Of a DNA stretch of 64,000 bases, positions 50,040 to 60,805 are shown in pieces. Origin of the DNA: Skeletonema tropicum (lineage: Eukaryota; Bacillariophyta; Thalassiosirophyceae; Thalassiosirales; Thalassiosiraceae). The translations under genes and the position numbers were made by a program. Location of the stretch: NCBI GenBank assembly GCA_037178625.1, contig CM074148.1:434001-498000 (forward strand). The letters are read 5' to 3'. Within the stretch, counting starts at the first letter, position 1, and the number at the start of each line of letters is the position of its first letter. The notes under the pieces are model-generated. The model made no database searches. It had not been told where the DNA came from and saw only the letters and a program-made list of their open reading frames with translations.

Positions 50040-50966
50040 ATGAAGAAGGCATCCGGGAAAGGAACGATTACCTACGATAACGGAGATGTGTATGAAGGTG
50101 AATACAAAGACACCGAACCGAATGGAATAGGAAAGATGAGGTATAAGGACGGGCGGCTTTGTGAGGGCATCTGGAAGGACGGCAAGATTAAGTATGAAGG
50201 AGAGTTGAACGAAAATGGGCAGCCTCATGGAAGAGGCAAATGGATGTATTCGGATGGCAACGTGTACGAAGGAGAATGGAAAAATGGTTTGAGTGACGGC
50301 GACGGAACTTTCAAATGGCATGGAGGAGAATTCGATGGTGATGTATACGAGGGAGAATTCAAAGACGACAAAAGGAATGGCAAGGGAACATACGCATGGG
50401 CTAATGGAAGTTCATACGAGGGAGAGTGGAAAGATAACAAAAAGCATGGAAAGGGAATTTTAAAGTACACCGATGGAAGTATTGCGTATGAGGGAGATTT
50501 CAAGGACGGCAAGTTACATGGAAATGGAATTTACAATTATCCAAACGGAGACGTATACACAGGAGAATGGCGTGCCGGCAAAAAGCACGGCAAAGGAGTA
50601 ATGACATACGCTAATCATGACATCTACGACGGTCAATGGGAGGATGGTCGCAAAGATGGAAAAGCTACAATTAAGTACCACAATGGTGATATGTATGAAG
50701 GCGAGTTCAGCAACGACAAGATGCATGGAAAAGGTACCTACACATACGCAGCTGGAGACATATTGAAATCTATCGGGGAGTGGAAGGCGGGAAAGAAGTG
50801 TGGCAAGTTTGAAAATATTGTTAGGACACAAGTCTACTATGATAACGATGAAGTCCAAACGGAATCAAGCGTGAAGCGTGAGGCTCCATTCGATGACGAC
50901 ACCGATACCGATGATGCTCCACCCAGCAAGCGTCGTAACGTTTGCATTTCTCCTTCTCAAGTCTAG
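50040..50966 (+). CDS. MORN-repeat protein, intact paralogue
   Basis: 308 residues from the ATG at 50040 (MKKASGKGTITYDNGDVYEG); the open frame extends upstream but has no ATG. About 11 MORN repeats (for example VYEGEFKDDKRNGKGTYAWA, SYEGEWKDNKKHGKGILKYT, VYTGEWRAGKKHGKGVMTYA) are followed by the family C-terminus AAGDILKSIGEWKAGKKCGK, an acidic linker and DDAPPSKRRNVCISPSQV. No membrane segment or kinase domain. It is the best reference copy for judging lesions in the two paralogues at 42251-43697 and 44600-46117. Function unknown; MORN repeats commonly mediate membrane or protein contact. Confidence 0.8.
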   Translation: MKKASGKGTITYDNGDVYEGEYKDTEPNGIGKMRYKDGRLCEGIWKDGKIKYEGELNENGQPHGRGKWMYSDGNVYEGEWKNGLSDGDGTFKWHGGEFDGDVYEGEFKDDKRNGKGTYAWANGSSYEGEWKDNKKHGKGILKYTDGSIAYEGDFKDGKLHGNGIYNYPNGDVYTGEWRAGKKHGKGVMTYANHDIYDGQWEDGRKDGKATIKYHNGDMYEGEFSNDKMHGKGTYTYAAGDILKSIGEWKAGKKCGKFENIVRTQVYYDNDEVQTESSVKREAPFDDDTDTDDAPPSKRRNVCISPSQV

Positions 50967-51350
50967 ATGAATTGCGGTGCCTGTTGCGTAGTAAAAGTAT
51001 AATAATTAATAAATTTAAGCAAAAACAGTTATGTCTATGTATTTGAATATTACAAAGATCTTGCATCTTACAAACATCTCTGGTACTGGGCTTGGTCTGA
51101 ACCCCCCCCCCCCCACCGACAATCTCATCTCTTTATATTCCGTGCATCCAGTAATGGAACTCGCGCTCAATTCCTTCCTAGTCGTTATCTTGATTGTACA
51201 TCTTCTATGTTATGTAAATTGAGAGCCTTCGTTCCTCAGCACCAATTCTACATAATGAACATACCAAGAAGGACCGCCTTTTGGTCTCTTCTTTCCAAAA
51301 TCTACATCGACATGTCGACTCTTACCCTTGCCTTGCCAACATCTACCTAC
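50967..51350. other. Convergent 3' region
   Basis: Between the stop codons of two convergent genes. It contains a C homopolymer of about 14 near 51102-51115 and nothing else identifiable. Confidence 0.5.
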
Positions 51351-52735
51351 CTACCTCTTCTTCTTCCTATTATTCTTCTTCTTTTTCTTACCACCACTAC
51401 CATTATGATGACTAACATGACTTTTCATCTCATCACTCATCAAAGCACCTTCACGTACAAATGCCATCTTTAGTATTACTCGTCTGGGGAAGAAAGATGA
51501 AATGAGTGCGTCATGAACATGAAAAGATGAGAGAGGTCATCGTGAAAGGATCAGAGATCTATTGTGCTATTGGCAACTCCCTGTCTACATACAAAGACAA
51601 AGAGTAGGCACTGCTGCACTCGTCTCAGATGCACTAGGTGCACATGAATCGTGTACTCACCTTCCATAAGACAATGGCGATACTTTGTGCAACACACCAC
51701 CCGCCTTTATAAGTATCGCCGAGTTTGGCGTAGTTTGCACTGATTCCACTCGAAATTTGTTTTCGTCACTCTCTTGCTTCTTCCCATTACCACTACTTGT
51801 GATCAATTCCTCTTCCATCGATGACACTTCCGAAGACATAGCTGCCGTAGCAGACGAAGCAGCAGTCAAGACGGGCTGATCATGCGGTCTCCACATGGTA
51901 CAACAATCCGAAGTATTCTCCAATGTAAACACCACCTCAATCTGTTTTGTATTTTGATAGATTATATCATCGACGTGCCATTCCATTCCGGCCTTTTGTT
52001 TTTCGTAGATTCGAATCTGGGTGTGTATGTATGATGCGTTGTGCGTGAGATGTGCGTGATTGATGTGAGATCATTCGAGTTGTAGAGTGAGTTTGACGAT
52101 CGCATGCTCGGAAAAGATTATATTGCAATACATTATCGATGTCTGCGATCGATGTGATGCTATCGATGTCTACTAGGTGCTACATAACTCACCTCTATCG
52201 GGATGTCAGGTGATAAAATCATCCTACCCAAATCCTCCTCCTCCTCTTCCACTAGTGAATTGACAAGACGACACAAACTCCCATCCTCACAACCCAAAAT
52301 CGTATACACATCACTATCCCTCTCAATCACCGCTCCCATACGATTCGTTGCAAAGGATGATTCCTTCTCATCACTCAATTTCAAGTTGTTAGAGTTAAGC
52401 TGATTGGTAATTGCCAGTTGTATCGCTTGGAATTCAGCGGGACTGAGTAGAGATTGCTTGTAGAGTATCCCGCCGGCTTTTTTGTAGGATTGCCGGAGGG
52501 AGTATTGGGTCCAGTAGTCGATTGGAGTTGTGGTTTGATGGAGAGCGGATGAGGATGAAGTCGAGTGGAGGGATTTATGGTGATGGGGAGGTGTTGTAAG
52601 TGCGGTGACGACGAAATGGTCAATGACGCTCAAAAGCAGGAAAGAGGATATTGATAATAGCATCATCAGAACGCGACGATCAGTTCTTCTCATGGTCGTC
52701 TCATAGATGATGTAGGAGGAGACAAATGTTGCCAT
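51351..52735 (-). CDS. 2OG/Fe(II)-dependent oxygenase-like protein, two introns
   Basis: Exons (minus strand) 52735-52193, 52016-51661 and 51483-51351 (343 residues). The introns (176 and 177 bp) start gtgag and end cccag/ccccag. An N-terminal hydrophobic segment (MMLLSISSFLLLSVIDHFVV) could be a signal or anchor. Exon 1 contains YKKAGGILYKQSLLSPAEFQ and ESSFATNRMGAVI. Splicing creates PIE-IRIYEKQKAGMEWHVDD, where HVD would supply the iron-binding His and Asp. It continues QIEVVFTLENTSDC, AILIKAGGVLHKVSPL (candidate distal His) and YGR-RVILKMAFVREGAL. The Lys-rich C-terminus ends in KKKKKNNRKKKR. This pattern matches a conserved plant/algal 2OG-oxygenase-like family. The substrate is unknown; the basic tail suggests ER retention or nucleic-acid contact, which is uncertain. 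Confidence 0.75.
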
Positions 52736-54367
52736 ACTATTGGCTTCCTCATGGCTGGAGGATGGAAGGAGGACGGAGGGATGGGGGATGCGATGGAGAT
52801 GATGATGGAGCTAACTTTTTTGGCGCCATGTGAGATTTTTGGCGCCATTGCTTTTGCGTGGCCACAAAATGGCACGCTTGTCGGCGCGCAATGAGACGCA
52901 TGCGTCCCTGGTCGAGCCGCACGGATAGAAAATCCAATATCGAACACAACAAGGGTTATTATGGATTTTTATAGGTATTTTTCTCCCCAACACCCGGCCA
53001 AATCTTGTTGCGTCGCAGAAAATCTGGCATTACTACGCCAATATTGGCCAATAATATGCCGATGCTATAAGTTGAAAGACTAATAACTTTCTATTTATAC
53101 TGTTTGGAATGCATATTCGATGTGTGGTGGTGGTGCTCCGTTCAATTGCCTCGATATTTGAGGTATTCACGCACGAAAAGTAAAAAAATCGTGAAAAAGT
53201 GCATCTGACATGACGAATCCGACGGCAAACCATTGCATTATCGATCCCATACACCCTCCATCAACACTAAGCAGACACTCCCTAACCCAATTTTTCACGC
53301 TGATTCCGATTATGTAAGCTGTAGCGTCTAATTCAAAGTGGATTTGATGATAATTGCAGGTGACGCACACACACATGAAAGTCTGCACATACCGGGCATG
53401 TCAAAAGATGCTCATGATTATGTAATTTAGACAACAGAATAGTAGTAGATCATTAATAACTCCATCTGTAAGCTATGATAATTGTTTAGCTTACTCGGAT
53501 GTATTAATTACACGCAACATCTACGCCATCATGGAGTTTTATGTCCATCATTCGGCCTCTCATTCCATGAGACTTTGTAGGAAAGGCACTGATAACAGTT
53601 GTAACGTTGTCTCCAACCGCAGCAAAAGGCGCACAATAGATGGTTGTTGATTTGATGAGGCGAAAGGTTCCCAATTGCACATGGAGGAGACGTCATTATC
53701 ATGCCACAACACCGTGTAGGCGTCTTCGGGTGGGCTTCTCATAACCCACAATCAGTAGTTTCCCAGGAAACCGAGAGTTGCAGTAGTCACTGTGGTAAGA
53801 TGGAGCAGTTCACCTCAACAATCTTGATTATCATATAGTAGACAAGGCAACTATGATCCATGGAGCGGTTTCAACATGTTTTGTGTCATATATATACCCA
53901 CTATTGATGGAGATAAATGTTGGAAATCTTTCTAAATCGACTTCATAGATTTGGTAGGTTGGATAGGCGTTGCATGAGACCCACACCCGGATAATTAGCG
54001 CATATTCCGTCCATATATATAATATTGGTCGCCCCTACAACCTTACTTGCTGTTTCATTGACCGAAACGACGCCTTTATGCTACTGGCAACAGGTGCTCT
54101 GCGGCGGAGGGGATGAAAATCACCACCGCTATTGTGGCGGTCAAACGTCTCTTTGTGCTGAATATGGCGAGCCACCGATAAAACCATTGGATTCAGCGTC
54201 AAAAAATGGTCTAGAATGTACATTATTACTTCGGAATGTCGACATTTAGTTGTGCAATGAGGGTAGTAGAATGTGAGGCCGTCATGGTGCGGCTCTTTTT
54301 TTGTCGAAAAGAGGGAAGTTGCGTCGTGCGTCTCATTGCGGCGGTGCGTCTCATTGCGCGCCGACTA
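52736..54367. other. Noncoding region with inverted arms
   Basis: No supported gene. The sequence around 52878-52900 (gtcggcgcgcaatgagacgc) is inverted at 54341-54362, with diverged flanks on both sides. The repeat cgtgcgtctcattgcg occurs twice at the right arm. This may delimit an old 1.5-kb element (52853-54375). Confidence 0.4.
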
Positions 54368-54450
54368 GCACGCAGTCACATACAAATCGCCAGGTTTCTT
54401 TGGTGCTTCTACGCCGCTCTAAAAGGCCCTAAAAAATAGGCTAAAAGAAT
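54368..54450 (+). repeat. Inverted repeat arm, left copy (83 bp)
   Basis: Reverse complement of 60585-60668 with few differences. Shared blocks are gccaggtttctttggtgctt, ctaaaaggccctaaaaaata and ggctaaaagaat. The two arms bracket the 54.4-60.6 kb block of nested elements. Confidence 0.8.
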
Positions 54451-54823
54451 CTGTACTTTCTCGCACAAAAAGCCCCCCGCTTTCACGGCCCAGCCGCAAC
54501 ACACATTTAATGACACATAGTTTTGTATTATACATACACTGAATACTTTCGCTTTTACGAGATAGGAGATTGATTTTAGCGACCACCGTTAGAGAAAGGG
54601 ATTGCCACAGAGTGCCGTGAAAACCGTGATGACCTGCATGGAACGCCGTGAAATTCCGTCGTCTGCAGGGGAATAGAGACCTACTGGGTGGTGCTCCCCT
54701 TATGTCCAACCGACGCACGACCGCCACGCCACCTTCGCGGCTTCTTGTGTCTTTTGTCTTTCTTGTGTCGTTTGTCTTTCTTGTTATGATGGCCGTTTGC
54801 GTGTTGAGTGCAGGGCTGTATAC

Positions 54824-55182
54824 CCACTCCGTACCCACCGAAAAAATACCTAGGTATCAGGTATTTTTTGGGTATTGGGTGTAACTATTGCGTACGTACC
54901 TGCTCGATTTCTGTATGGGTAATTACCTGATACGTACGTACCTAAGGGTAACTACCTTCTGGGTACTCCTAATCAGGTACAAAAGAGCTCAAAATACCCG
55001 TAAAATAGCGAAACTTACCCCTGAAATAGCCGAAATTCTTCAGAAAAGTACCCATTCAAGGACCTAACTCGCACCTAACGGGGTCACCTAGGTAATGGGT
55101 ACGTAACCAGGTAATACGTACCCAGCCGAAAATGCTGATGGGTATTACCCAATACGTAGGTACCTACGTTTTTTCGGAGTAG
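54824..55182. mobile_element. 359-bp MITE nested in the left arm
   Basis: The insertion splits the arm sequence cagggctgtatac / aaggaggggtgg. The right arm (56425-56455, reverse strand) shows the uninterrupted empty site (cagggctgtataccaggagg). The target duplication is GTATAC (54818-54823 and 55183-55188). Its ends are CCACTCCG and the inverted CTACTCCG, followed by AAAAAA and GGTA-rich sequence. The interior is dominated by gggta/tacc motifs and codes for nothing. Confidence 0.8.
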
Positions 55183-55484
55183 GTATACAAGGAGGGGTGG
55201 CCTCGTACGTAGAACCATACTAATTCCGCTAAGTAACCAAGTTGTCAGCCACGAGACATCGGACAGTTACTCCTGTAACCATTTTTGCTAATAGTGTGGC
55301 AGCCACGAGACATCTGAGAGTTACACATGTAACGATTTGGCTGACAAGTTTCCCGAGCCACCACCACCGACCATCAAATAAAAATAATAGTGTCCATGAG
55401 AGAGAGATTCACCATGGAACATTAAATAGACAACATAGATCATCAACAATATGTCGTCAAAATGCTGACAATTCGGCTGGAGCG

Positions 55485-56253
55485 ATGCAAGATGACGACA
55501 ATGATGAAGGTAAGGATGATTTTGCTGAGCTGATAGAAGATCGCATTAAGCGCTTCGGTGAAGAAATGACGAAGGCTAATGACAGTGGGAAGAAGGAAGA
55601 AGGGAAAGGATGATAATGATATTATTGTACTGGGGGGTGATGATGAATTGACAGCTGAGGATCAAACGCCCTTCACTTCTACAATCGCAGGTTCAAAGAG
55701 CCACGCAGAAAAGTTGATGTCGAGCTTCCGCAGTATGATTGTTTCCACTTCAATAGAAGAGTTGCAGGATTGTGTACTGACTGCAAGTGCAAGCCTTGCT
55801 TGCACAGAACATGTTATGGGTTCTACAAGCAAAGAAAGGAAAGTGAAATCATTGGTGCAGCGTTGGATAGCTTCTCCGCCCGAACGTATTAAATCAAATG
55901 AAGATGGTGAAGTAGTTGCTGAGGATATTCTCATCGAGAGGGATGTTGTTATTATTGCAAACGTGAAGATTGGAAATGGAGCAAACGCTACTACGGTGCA
56001 ACGACCATTTCGTGTCATGGTGATTCATGATAAACATTACAACAAGTGGATGATAAGTCAATCGTCTAGTAAGAAGTGGGGGAAAGAAGCAAAGCCATAC
56101 AAGGTAGACATTCGAATGCTCCGGAAGAATGAAGTTGGTGAGTATGAAGATGTCGAATTATATGATGCAGATTACAACAAGGAAGAGGTTGCAAAGCGTA
56201 TTGGAGAGAATTTGATTCTCGATGTAGTTGGAAAGTTGCATGTAATTGGTTGA
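55485..56253 (+). CDS. Protein carried by the 2.1-kb TIR element, frame shifted once
   Basis: The first frame starts at ATG 55485 (MQDDDNDEGKDDFAELIEDR, then FGEEMTKANDSGKKEE). Coding continues in the next frame from about 55600 (KDDNDIIVLGGDDELTAED) to 56253. A donor-like gaag-gtaagg exists at 55507-55516, but I found no matching acceptor that repairs the frame. The second part includes SSFRSMIVSTSIEELQDCVL, ERDVVIIANVKIGNG, VQRPFRVMVIHDKHYNKW and GENLILDVVGKLHVIG. This is a normal-looking globular protein with no family I recognise and no transposase motif. It lies between the inverted arms, so it travels with the element. Confidence 0.5.
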
Positions 56254-56545
56254 GTTCATTAATAATGGGGTTATTTCATGTTAGACTTTTCGTAGAGGTT
56301 CAGCCTCCCTACCCATGTAACCCGATGTTACAGATCCTAGTACAAGTTTACGTAGGAATTAAATTCCTACGTCATCAGCGAGGAAGCCAGCAGTTACACA
56401 TGTAACGATTTCGCGGACAGGTTGAGGCCACCCCTCCTGGTATACAGCCCTGGTTGAGTGGAGGGAGAGAAAGGCAGACGGGTGCATCCGTGGTGGACGG
56501 AGCAAGACGGGCGGCTTTTTGTGCGAGAAAGTACAGGTCTTTCGT

Positions 56546-56632
56546 AGGAATCTTGTCTTCTGCTACTAGATCCGCATCGAAAGAACAACAAATATTCGGA
56601 CTTTGAAGGCTTCGAATCATTACCCCCCTCAG
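56546..56632 (+). repeat. Direct repeat R2, copy 1 (about 86 bp)
   Basis: Identical to 57298-57382 apart from one C in a C-run. It contains aatcttgtcttctgctacta and aagaacaacaaatattcgga, and starts 10 bases after the TIR of the 2.1-kb element. Confidence 0.85.
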
Positions 56633-56677
56633 ACGAAGGAAGCAATGACCGAAATAACCCAGGGCCGGGTGGGTGGG

Positions 56678-57020
56678 AAAATAAAAAGGCTGTGGTGGAA
56701 AGCGCGTTAAGAGTGTTGATCGGTCCCTCCACTAACGCATCCAACAGTCTATCTCCCATTCAAGCGACGAGCGTTGTCATTGTTACCTCACGTGTTGATA
56801 AGACAAAGAGTGAGCTTGCAACTTTGTTAATCTCAAATTGCCCGCCAAGATTTGTTCAACTTGCTTGGTGACTCGTTTCTTCTTGCATGTCCGCTGTTTG
56901 TCCTCCCAATGCTGCTCGGACAACTCTCCATCCAATACCACTCGTCGCTTGATTGTGTCGTTGTATCGACTGCGCAGTCGTCACAAGGTACAGACCATAT
57001 TCACAGTGGGTTTAACTCGG
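56678..57020 (+). repeat. Direct repeat R1, copy 1 (343 bp)
   Basis: Nearly identical to 60240-60584 (one substitution and a 3-bp indel were noticed). One frame reads like protein (KKAVVESALRVLIGPSTNAS, SLSPIQATSVVIVTSRVDKT), so it may be a degenerate gag-like or other element-coding piece. The near identity implies a recent duplication. Confidence 0.85.
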
Positions 57021-57297
57021 TCTTTCGTTTGTGACAAGTGCACGTTCTCACGAAGCTCACTGGTTTTCTGCCAAGCGAGTTTTAACTGCATAACTTAATG
57101 CTTAGATCTCTATAATTACCGATTGGGGATGTAGACCCGCTCTTCTCTATCCATTCGTTTCACGTTCATCTTAACAGATCTTTCGCATGCGATTTCCTCT
57201 CTGTATTGCACGGGTGACGGCTATTCAGCGGTCGGCCACTTTTCAGTGACGTACGGGATCAGCACGTAAACGCTCTCTGATCCCATAAACCTGTACC

Positions 57298-57382
57298 AGG
57301 AATCTTGTCTTCTGCTACTAGATCCGCATCGAAAGAACAACAAATATTCGGACTTTGAAGGCTTCGAATCATTACCCCCTCG
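57298..57382 (+). repeat. Direct repeat R2, copy 2
   Basis: Partner of 56546-56632, same orientation. It lies between the two R1 copies. Confidence 0.85.
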
Positions 57383-60239
57383 GCAATTAGAGACTCCGCG
57401 AATACTGCAACGTGGTGTCCAGCGCACATGAGTGCTGTGTATACCTGTCGCTTCGCCAGTCAGGGTTCCGAACCCCTGGCGTGAGTTTGAACACAGAAAC
57501 TTGGTTGATCCGACCTCATCCATCTAACTCTTGTTGGCACACAAAATCTGCCTAAGTAAAACATCCTGTGCCTGCGGCCAACATTACCCTTAACCTCTCA
57601 GGAGGGGGGAGGTTGCAATTCCATGATGCAGCGCGATACAATCGTACACAGGATGCTCACCCACAAGGACAAGGGCAGGGCGGTAGATTCTTCCATAGCC
57701 CGTCCTCGTCTGCAAGGAAAAGAGATAAATGAGATGATACATGGTTAGTGTTCACTTGCGCTGAGATTGATTACACTTCCATTGTACCATAGATACCCAA
57801 TGGGCGCATTGTATTCTCCACGATCGCGGAGCCATATCCACCTCTGGCTTCAGCCTTTCCTTGCTTATCAACCATGAGCGATTCTCTAGGTAGAGCACAG
57901 GATCCAATCCTGGCTGCTAATTCATCACCTCATTTCTTTTCGTCCTCAGCCACTCTCGTACATAATCATTGACCAATAGAAATTGCCGCTCCAAGTTCTA
58001 GCGCCGCCAGAGTTTAACATGAAGGAAGGGTACTTTGCCTATCTCAACCCCACATCCGGGTACAGACCCTCCTGCGGCCGCAATATCTGGAGGAGGCGTA
58101 ATATCGCGATGAAATTCAATGAGAGTTCCCCGGGAACTTGGGACTCTTCGTTACCATGCCGTGCTAGAAGGATCCAATCAGCTTTATGAAGATGTAGATG
58201 CCCAGGGATCAACTTGCAGTTATCACGCCCCATAGAAGCGGCGCTGCTGTGTCATCCGTGATGATAATGAAGGGTGGTAGACACTATTATCCGGATTACT
58301 CCGCAACTAAATCAACTGTGCCAGAGTGGCTGCCTCGATTCCACTATTCATGACTGTGGAAGACGCCATGGTTCGATTACCAAAGACGTCTCTGAGCCCG
58401 GTGATGCTGTAGGTCAGTGCGATGCAATTACGTTGCCCACTTTCCAATGACATAGACGTCAACTAAACTGAGCTCTGACGGCCATATCTATCAACTTCAT
58501 GTTCCTTTTTCACGACCCCTATTTGCGGAGATTCCTACTGGCAGCGCCAGGGAAGACGATTCTATCTACCCCACTTATGTATCCACACACCGTAGGTTGG
58601 TGGTTCCTCACCCCCCCCCGGCAATCCCATCCGACTCTTCCTTGAGGAACGTAAGGGCGCACCCTAACTCCCAACCGTTCCATCAACACTTACTGGAGTT
58701 AAGGTGGAGGTTGTAGGATATCACGAGGAGGAGGATCTATTCTATTGCATCACCAGACAAACCTAGGTGATCACCCCCTCAGCAACTTCACTCCTTCCTA
58801 AATCCCATTCCTTGAGGAGAGGCCAGGTGTCGTTAGCACATACATGCTATGAGAACAACGCTACATATTTGAAACCCTCACGCCGTGCATGGAACGTTGC
58901 TTTATCATAGCGTGCATCCGAATCACCACGATCGGTGGAAGGGCAAAGAGTTGTGCTTCAAAGCTGCTTCCACTGGAAGTATGATACTTCACTGTCAAAC
59001 CAAAGGTAGCAATGAGAATACGCAACACCCCGCCTTCACACCATGCACATAATGGCCCCAGTACTAATAGATGGCCACCGCTAGCCAACAGTCGATCAGC
59101 AGGCGGTCACTATACAGGAGTAGTGTGTACAGAAAGGAAGTCTATTCTAACTCTCGAGTCCATTGGAATGAAGATGTATCCTCAATAATATACCTACGTG
59201 AAACAAGTCCAACATTGTAGTAGCTTCGGAGAAAGCGAAGTCTACTCCAACTAAACTCGAACCCATAGCACGAAGGTGTCTCCACATCGTTGCGTTCCAC
59301 ACAGTTCCAAACTGTATGGAACCTGGGAGGGAGAGGACGCGAAGCCTCCTTGAGTGCACCACACAGATCCAAACCGTATGGTAGCCTCGGAGAAAGTGGA
59401 ATTACCAATCTCACACCTTCACACATCCCGCTTCACAATTACTCCAGACACAAGAGAAAAAGAGGCCCTCTACTAGCTTTTGGGCGGCATAGAGAGACTG
59501 GACCTTTCATTCTCTTGCATTCGAAATCACATGATAGAAGACTGATCAATTGGACCCGTCCGTCTTGTATCAAAGAAGCATCAAGTAACTGGGAGTACGC
59601 ATATGGTCGTCAGCAGCATCTTCCCCCGAAGATAGGTAAGCAGGCGTAGGCAACCCTCTCACTATGTGACCGGGTTGTTGCTTCCGTGGAGGACAGATTG
59701 GTAGGGCAACTGCTTTAGACCGTGACAAGCTGCACAATAATAGCTTGGCTGGAGAACTATCCGCCAATGACTACATTCCAGCTCGATGGAGAACTCCCAC
59801 AGACAAAGACGATGCCCCCTAGAGCGGCATCTGTTCTCCCCAAAATTATGAAACATGTATTTGTTGTATAACTCAATCGATATGAGTGTGTTTAATGAAT
59901 TCCTCTTCAATGGCATTCACCATTGATGGATAGATGGCGATGGGGCGCTACATGTTGCGCACCACCATCGGCAAACACCCCCCCGGAAATTAATATCATG
60001 AGGAGGCATCCCCTGCCAACGCCCAACATCGTGAAGCGGCGTGGCGTATGTGAAGGGGTGACCTACTCATCAGGAACCCCCCCCGGAACAACACGCGAGT
60101 GTGCGACAACACTGTCACTAACATTCAGAACCAAGCACCGAACAACCCACCCTCCGCATCGCAAGGAGTTGTGAAGGTGAGAAGGGGAAAAAAGACCAGC
60201 CCGTGGTGAAGAACGTCGACTCCAAGACGGTCAAACCAA
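57383..60239. other. Degenerate repetitive DNA without a gene
   Basis: Stops are frequent in all frames. Bases 57570-57660 (tgtgcctgcggcc, ttccatgatgcagcgcg) resemble 39670-39800 (gtgcgcctgcggcc, ttccataatgcagcgtg), so they belong to a shared repeat family. An internal degenerate repeat occurs at 59217-59405 (cacacag-tccaaac-gtatgg and tcggagaaag twice). A stretch near 60120-60230 reads like a gag-type peptide but is not a complete gene. I read this as decayed retroelement debris. Confidence 0.4.
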
Positions 60240-60584
60240 AAAATAAAAAGGCTGTGGTGGAAAGCGCGTTAAGAGTGTTGATCGGTCCCTCCACTAACGC
60301 ATCCAACAGTCTATCTCCCATTCAAGCGACGAGCGTTGTCATTGTTACCTCACGTGTTGATAAAACAAAGAGTGAGCTTGCAACTTTGTTAATCTCAAAT
60401 AATTGCCCGCCAAGATTTGTTCAACTTGCTTGGTGACTCGTTTCTTCTTGCATGTCCGCTGTTTGTCCTCCCAATGCTGCTCGGACAACTCTCCATCCAA
60501 TACCACTCGTCGCTTGATTGTGTCGTTGTATCGACTGCGCAGTCGTCACAAGGTACAGACCATATTCACAGTGGGTTTAACTCG
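60240..60584 (+). repeat. Direct repeat R1, copy 2 (345 bp)
   Basis: Partner of 56678-57020, same orientation. Its right end passes directly into the inverted arm at 60585. Confidence 0.85.
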
Positions 60585-60668
60585 ATTCTTTTAGCCTATT
60601 TTTTAGGGCCTTTTAGAGCGGCATAGAAGCACCAAAGAAACCTGGCGTACATATTTGTGACTGCGTGC
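60585..60668 (-). repeat. Inverted repeat arm, right copy
   Basis: Reverse complement of 54368-54450. It marks the right limit of the nested-element block, which is followed after about 140 bases by the LRR pseudogene. Confidence 0.8.
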
Positions 60669-60805
60669 CCACAAAATGAAAATAATTTGAAGAAGTATTT
60701 AAATTCACCCTTTTCTCACTTTTGCGAAAACGCAAACATCCTCTACTAACATAAAATATTATGCACGCATCGCATCGGCAATACATGATACATGTCACTT
60801 CATTG

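Larger units (their letters stand above)
54451..56536. mobile_element. 2.1-kb TIR element with long palindromic arms
   Basis: The ends are perfect 24-bp inverted repeats (54451-54474 and 56513-56536; ctgtactttctcgcac and on). Further in, both arms share cagggctgtatac and aggaggggtggcc, and then ttacacatgtaacgattt. No clear target duplication is visible. It carries the ORF at 55485-56253, which is not a recognisable transposase, and is itself interrupted by a 359-bp insertion (54824-55182). Confidence 0.7.

Noticed and set aside
53560..53751. 63-codon minus-strand frame (MWVMRSPPEDAYTVLW)
   Set aside because: Short, isolated in noncoding sequence, no homology signal recognised.
58318..58386. 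Possible tRNA (A-box-like tgtgccagagtgg, B-box-like ggttcgattacc)
   Set aside because: Acceptor and anticodon stems do not pair; it is probably chance or an old SINE trace.
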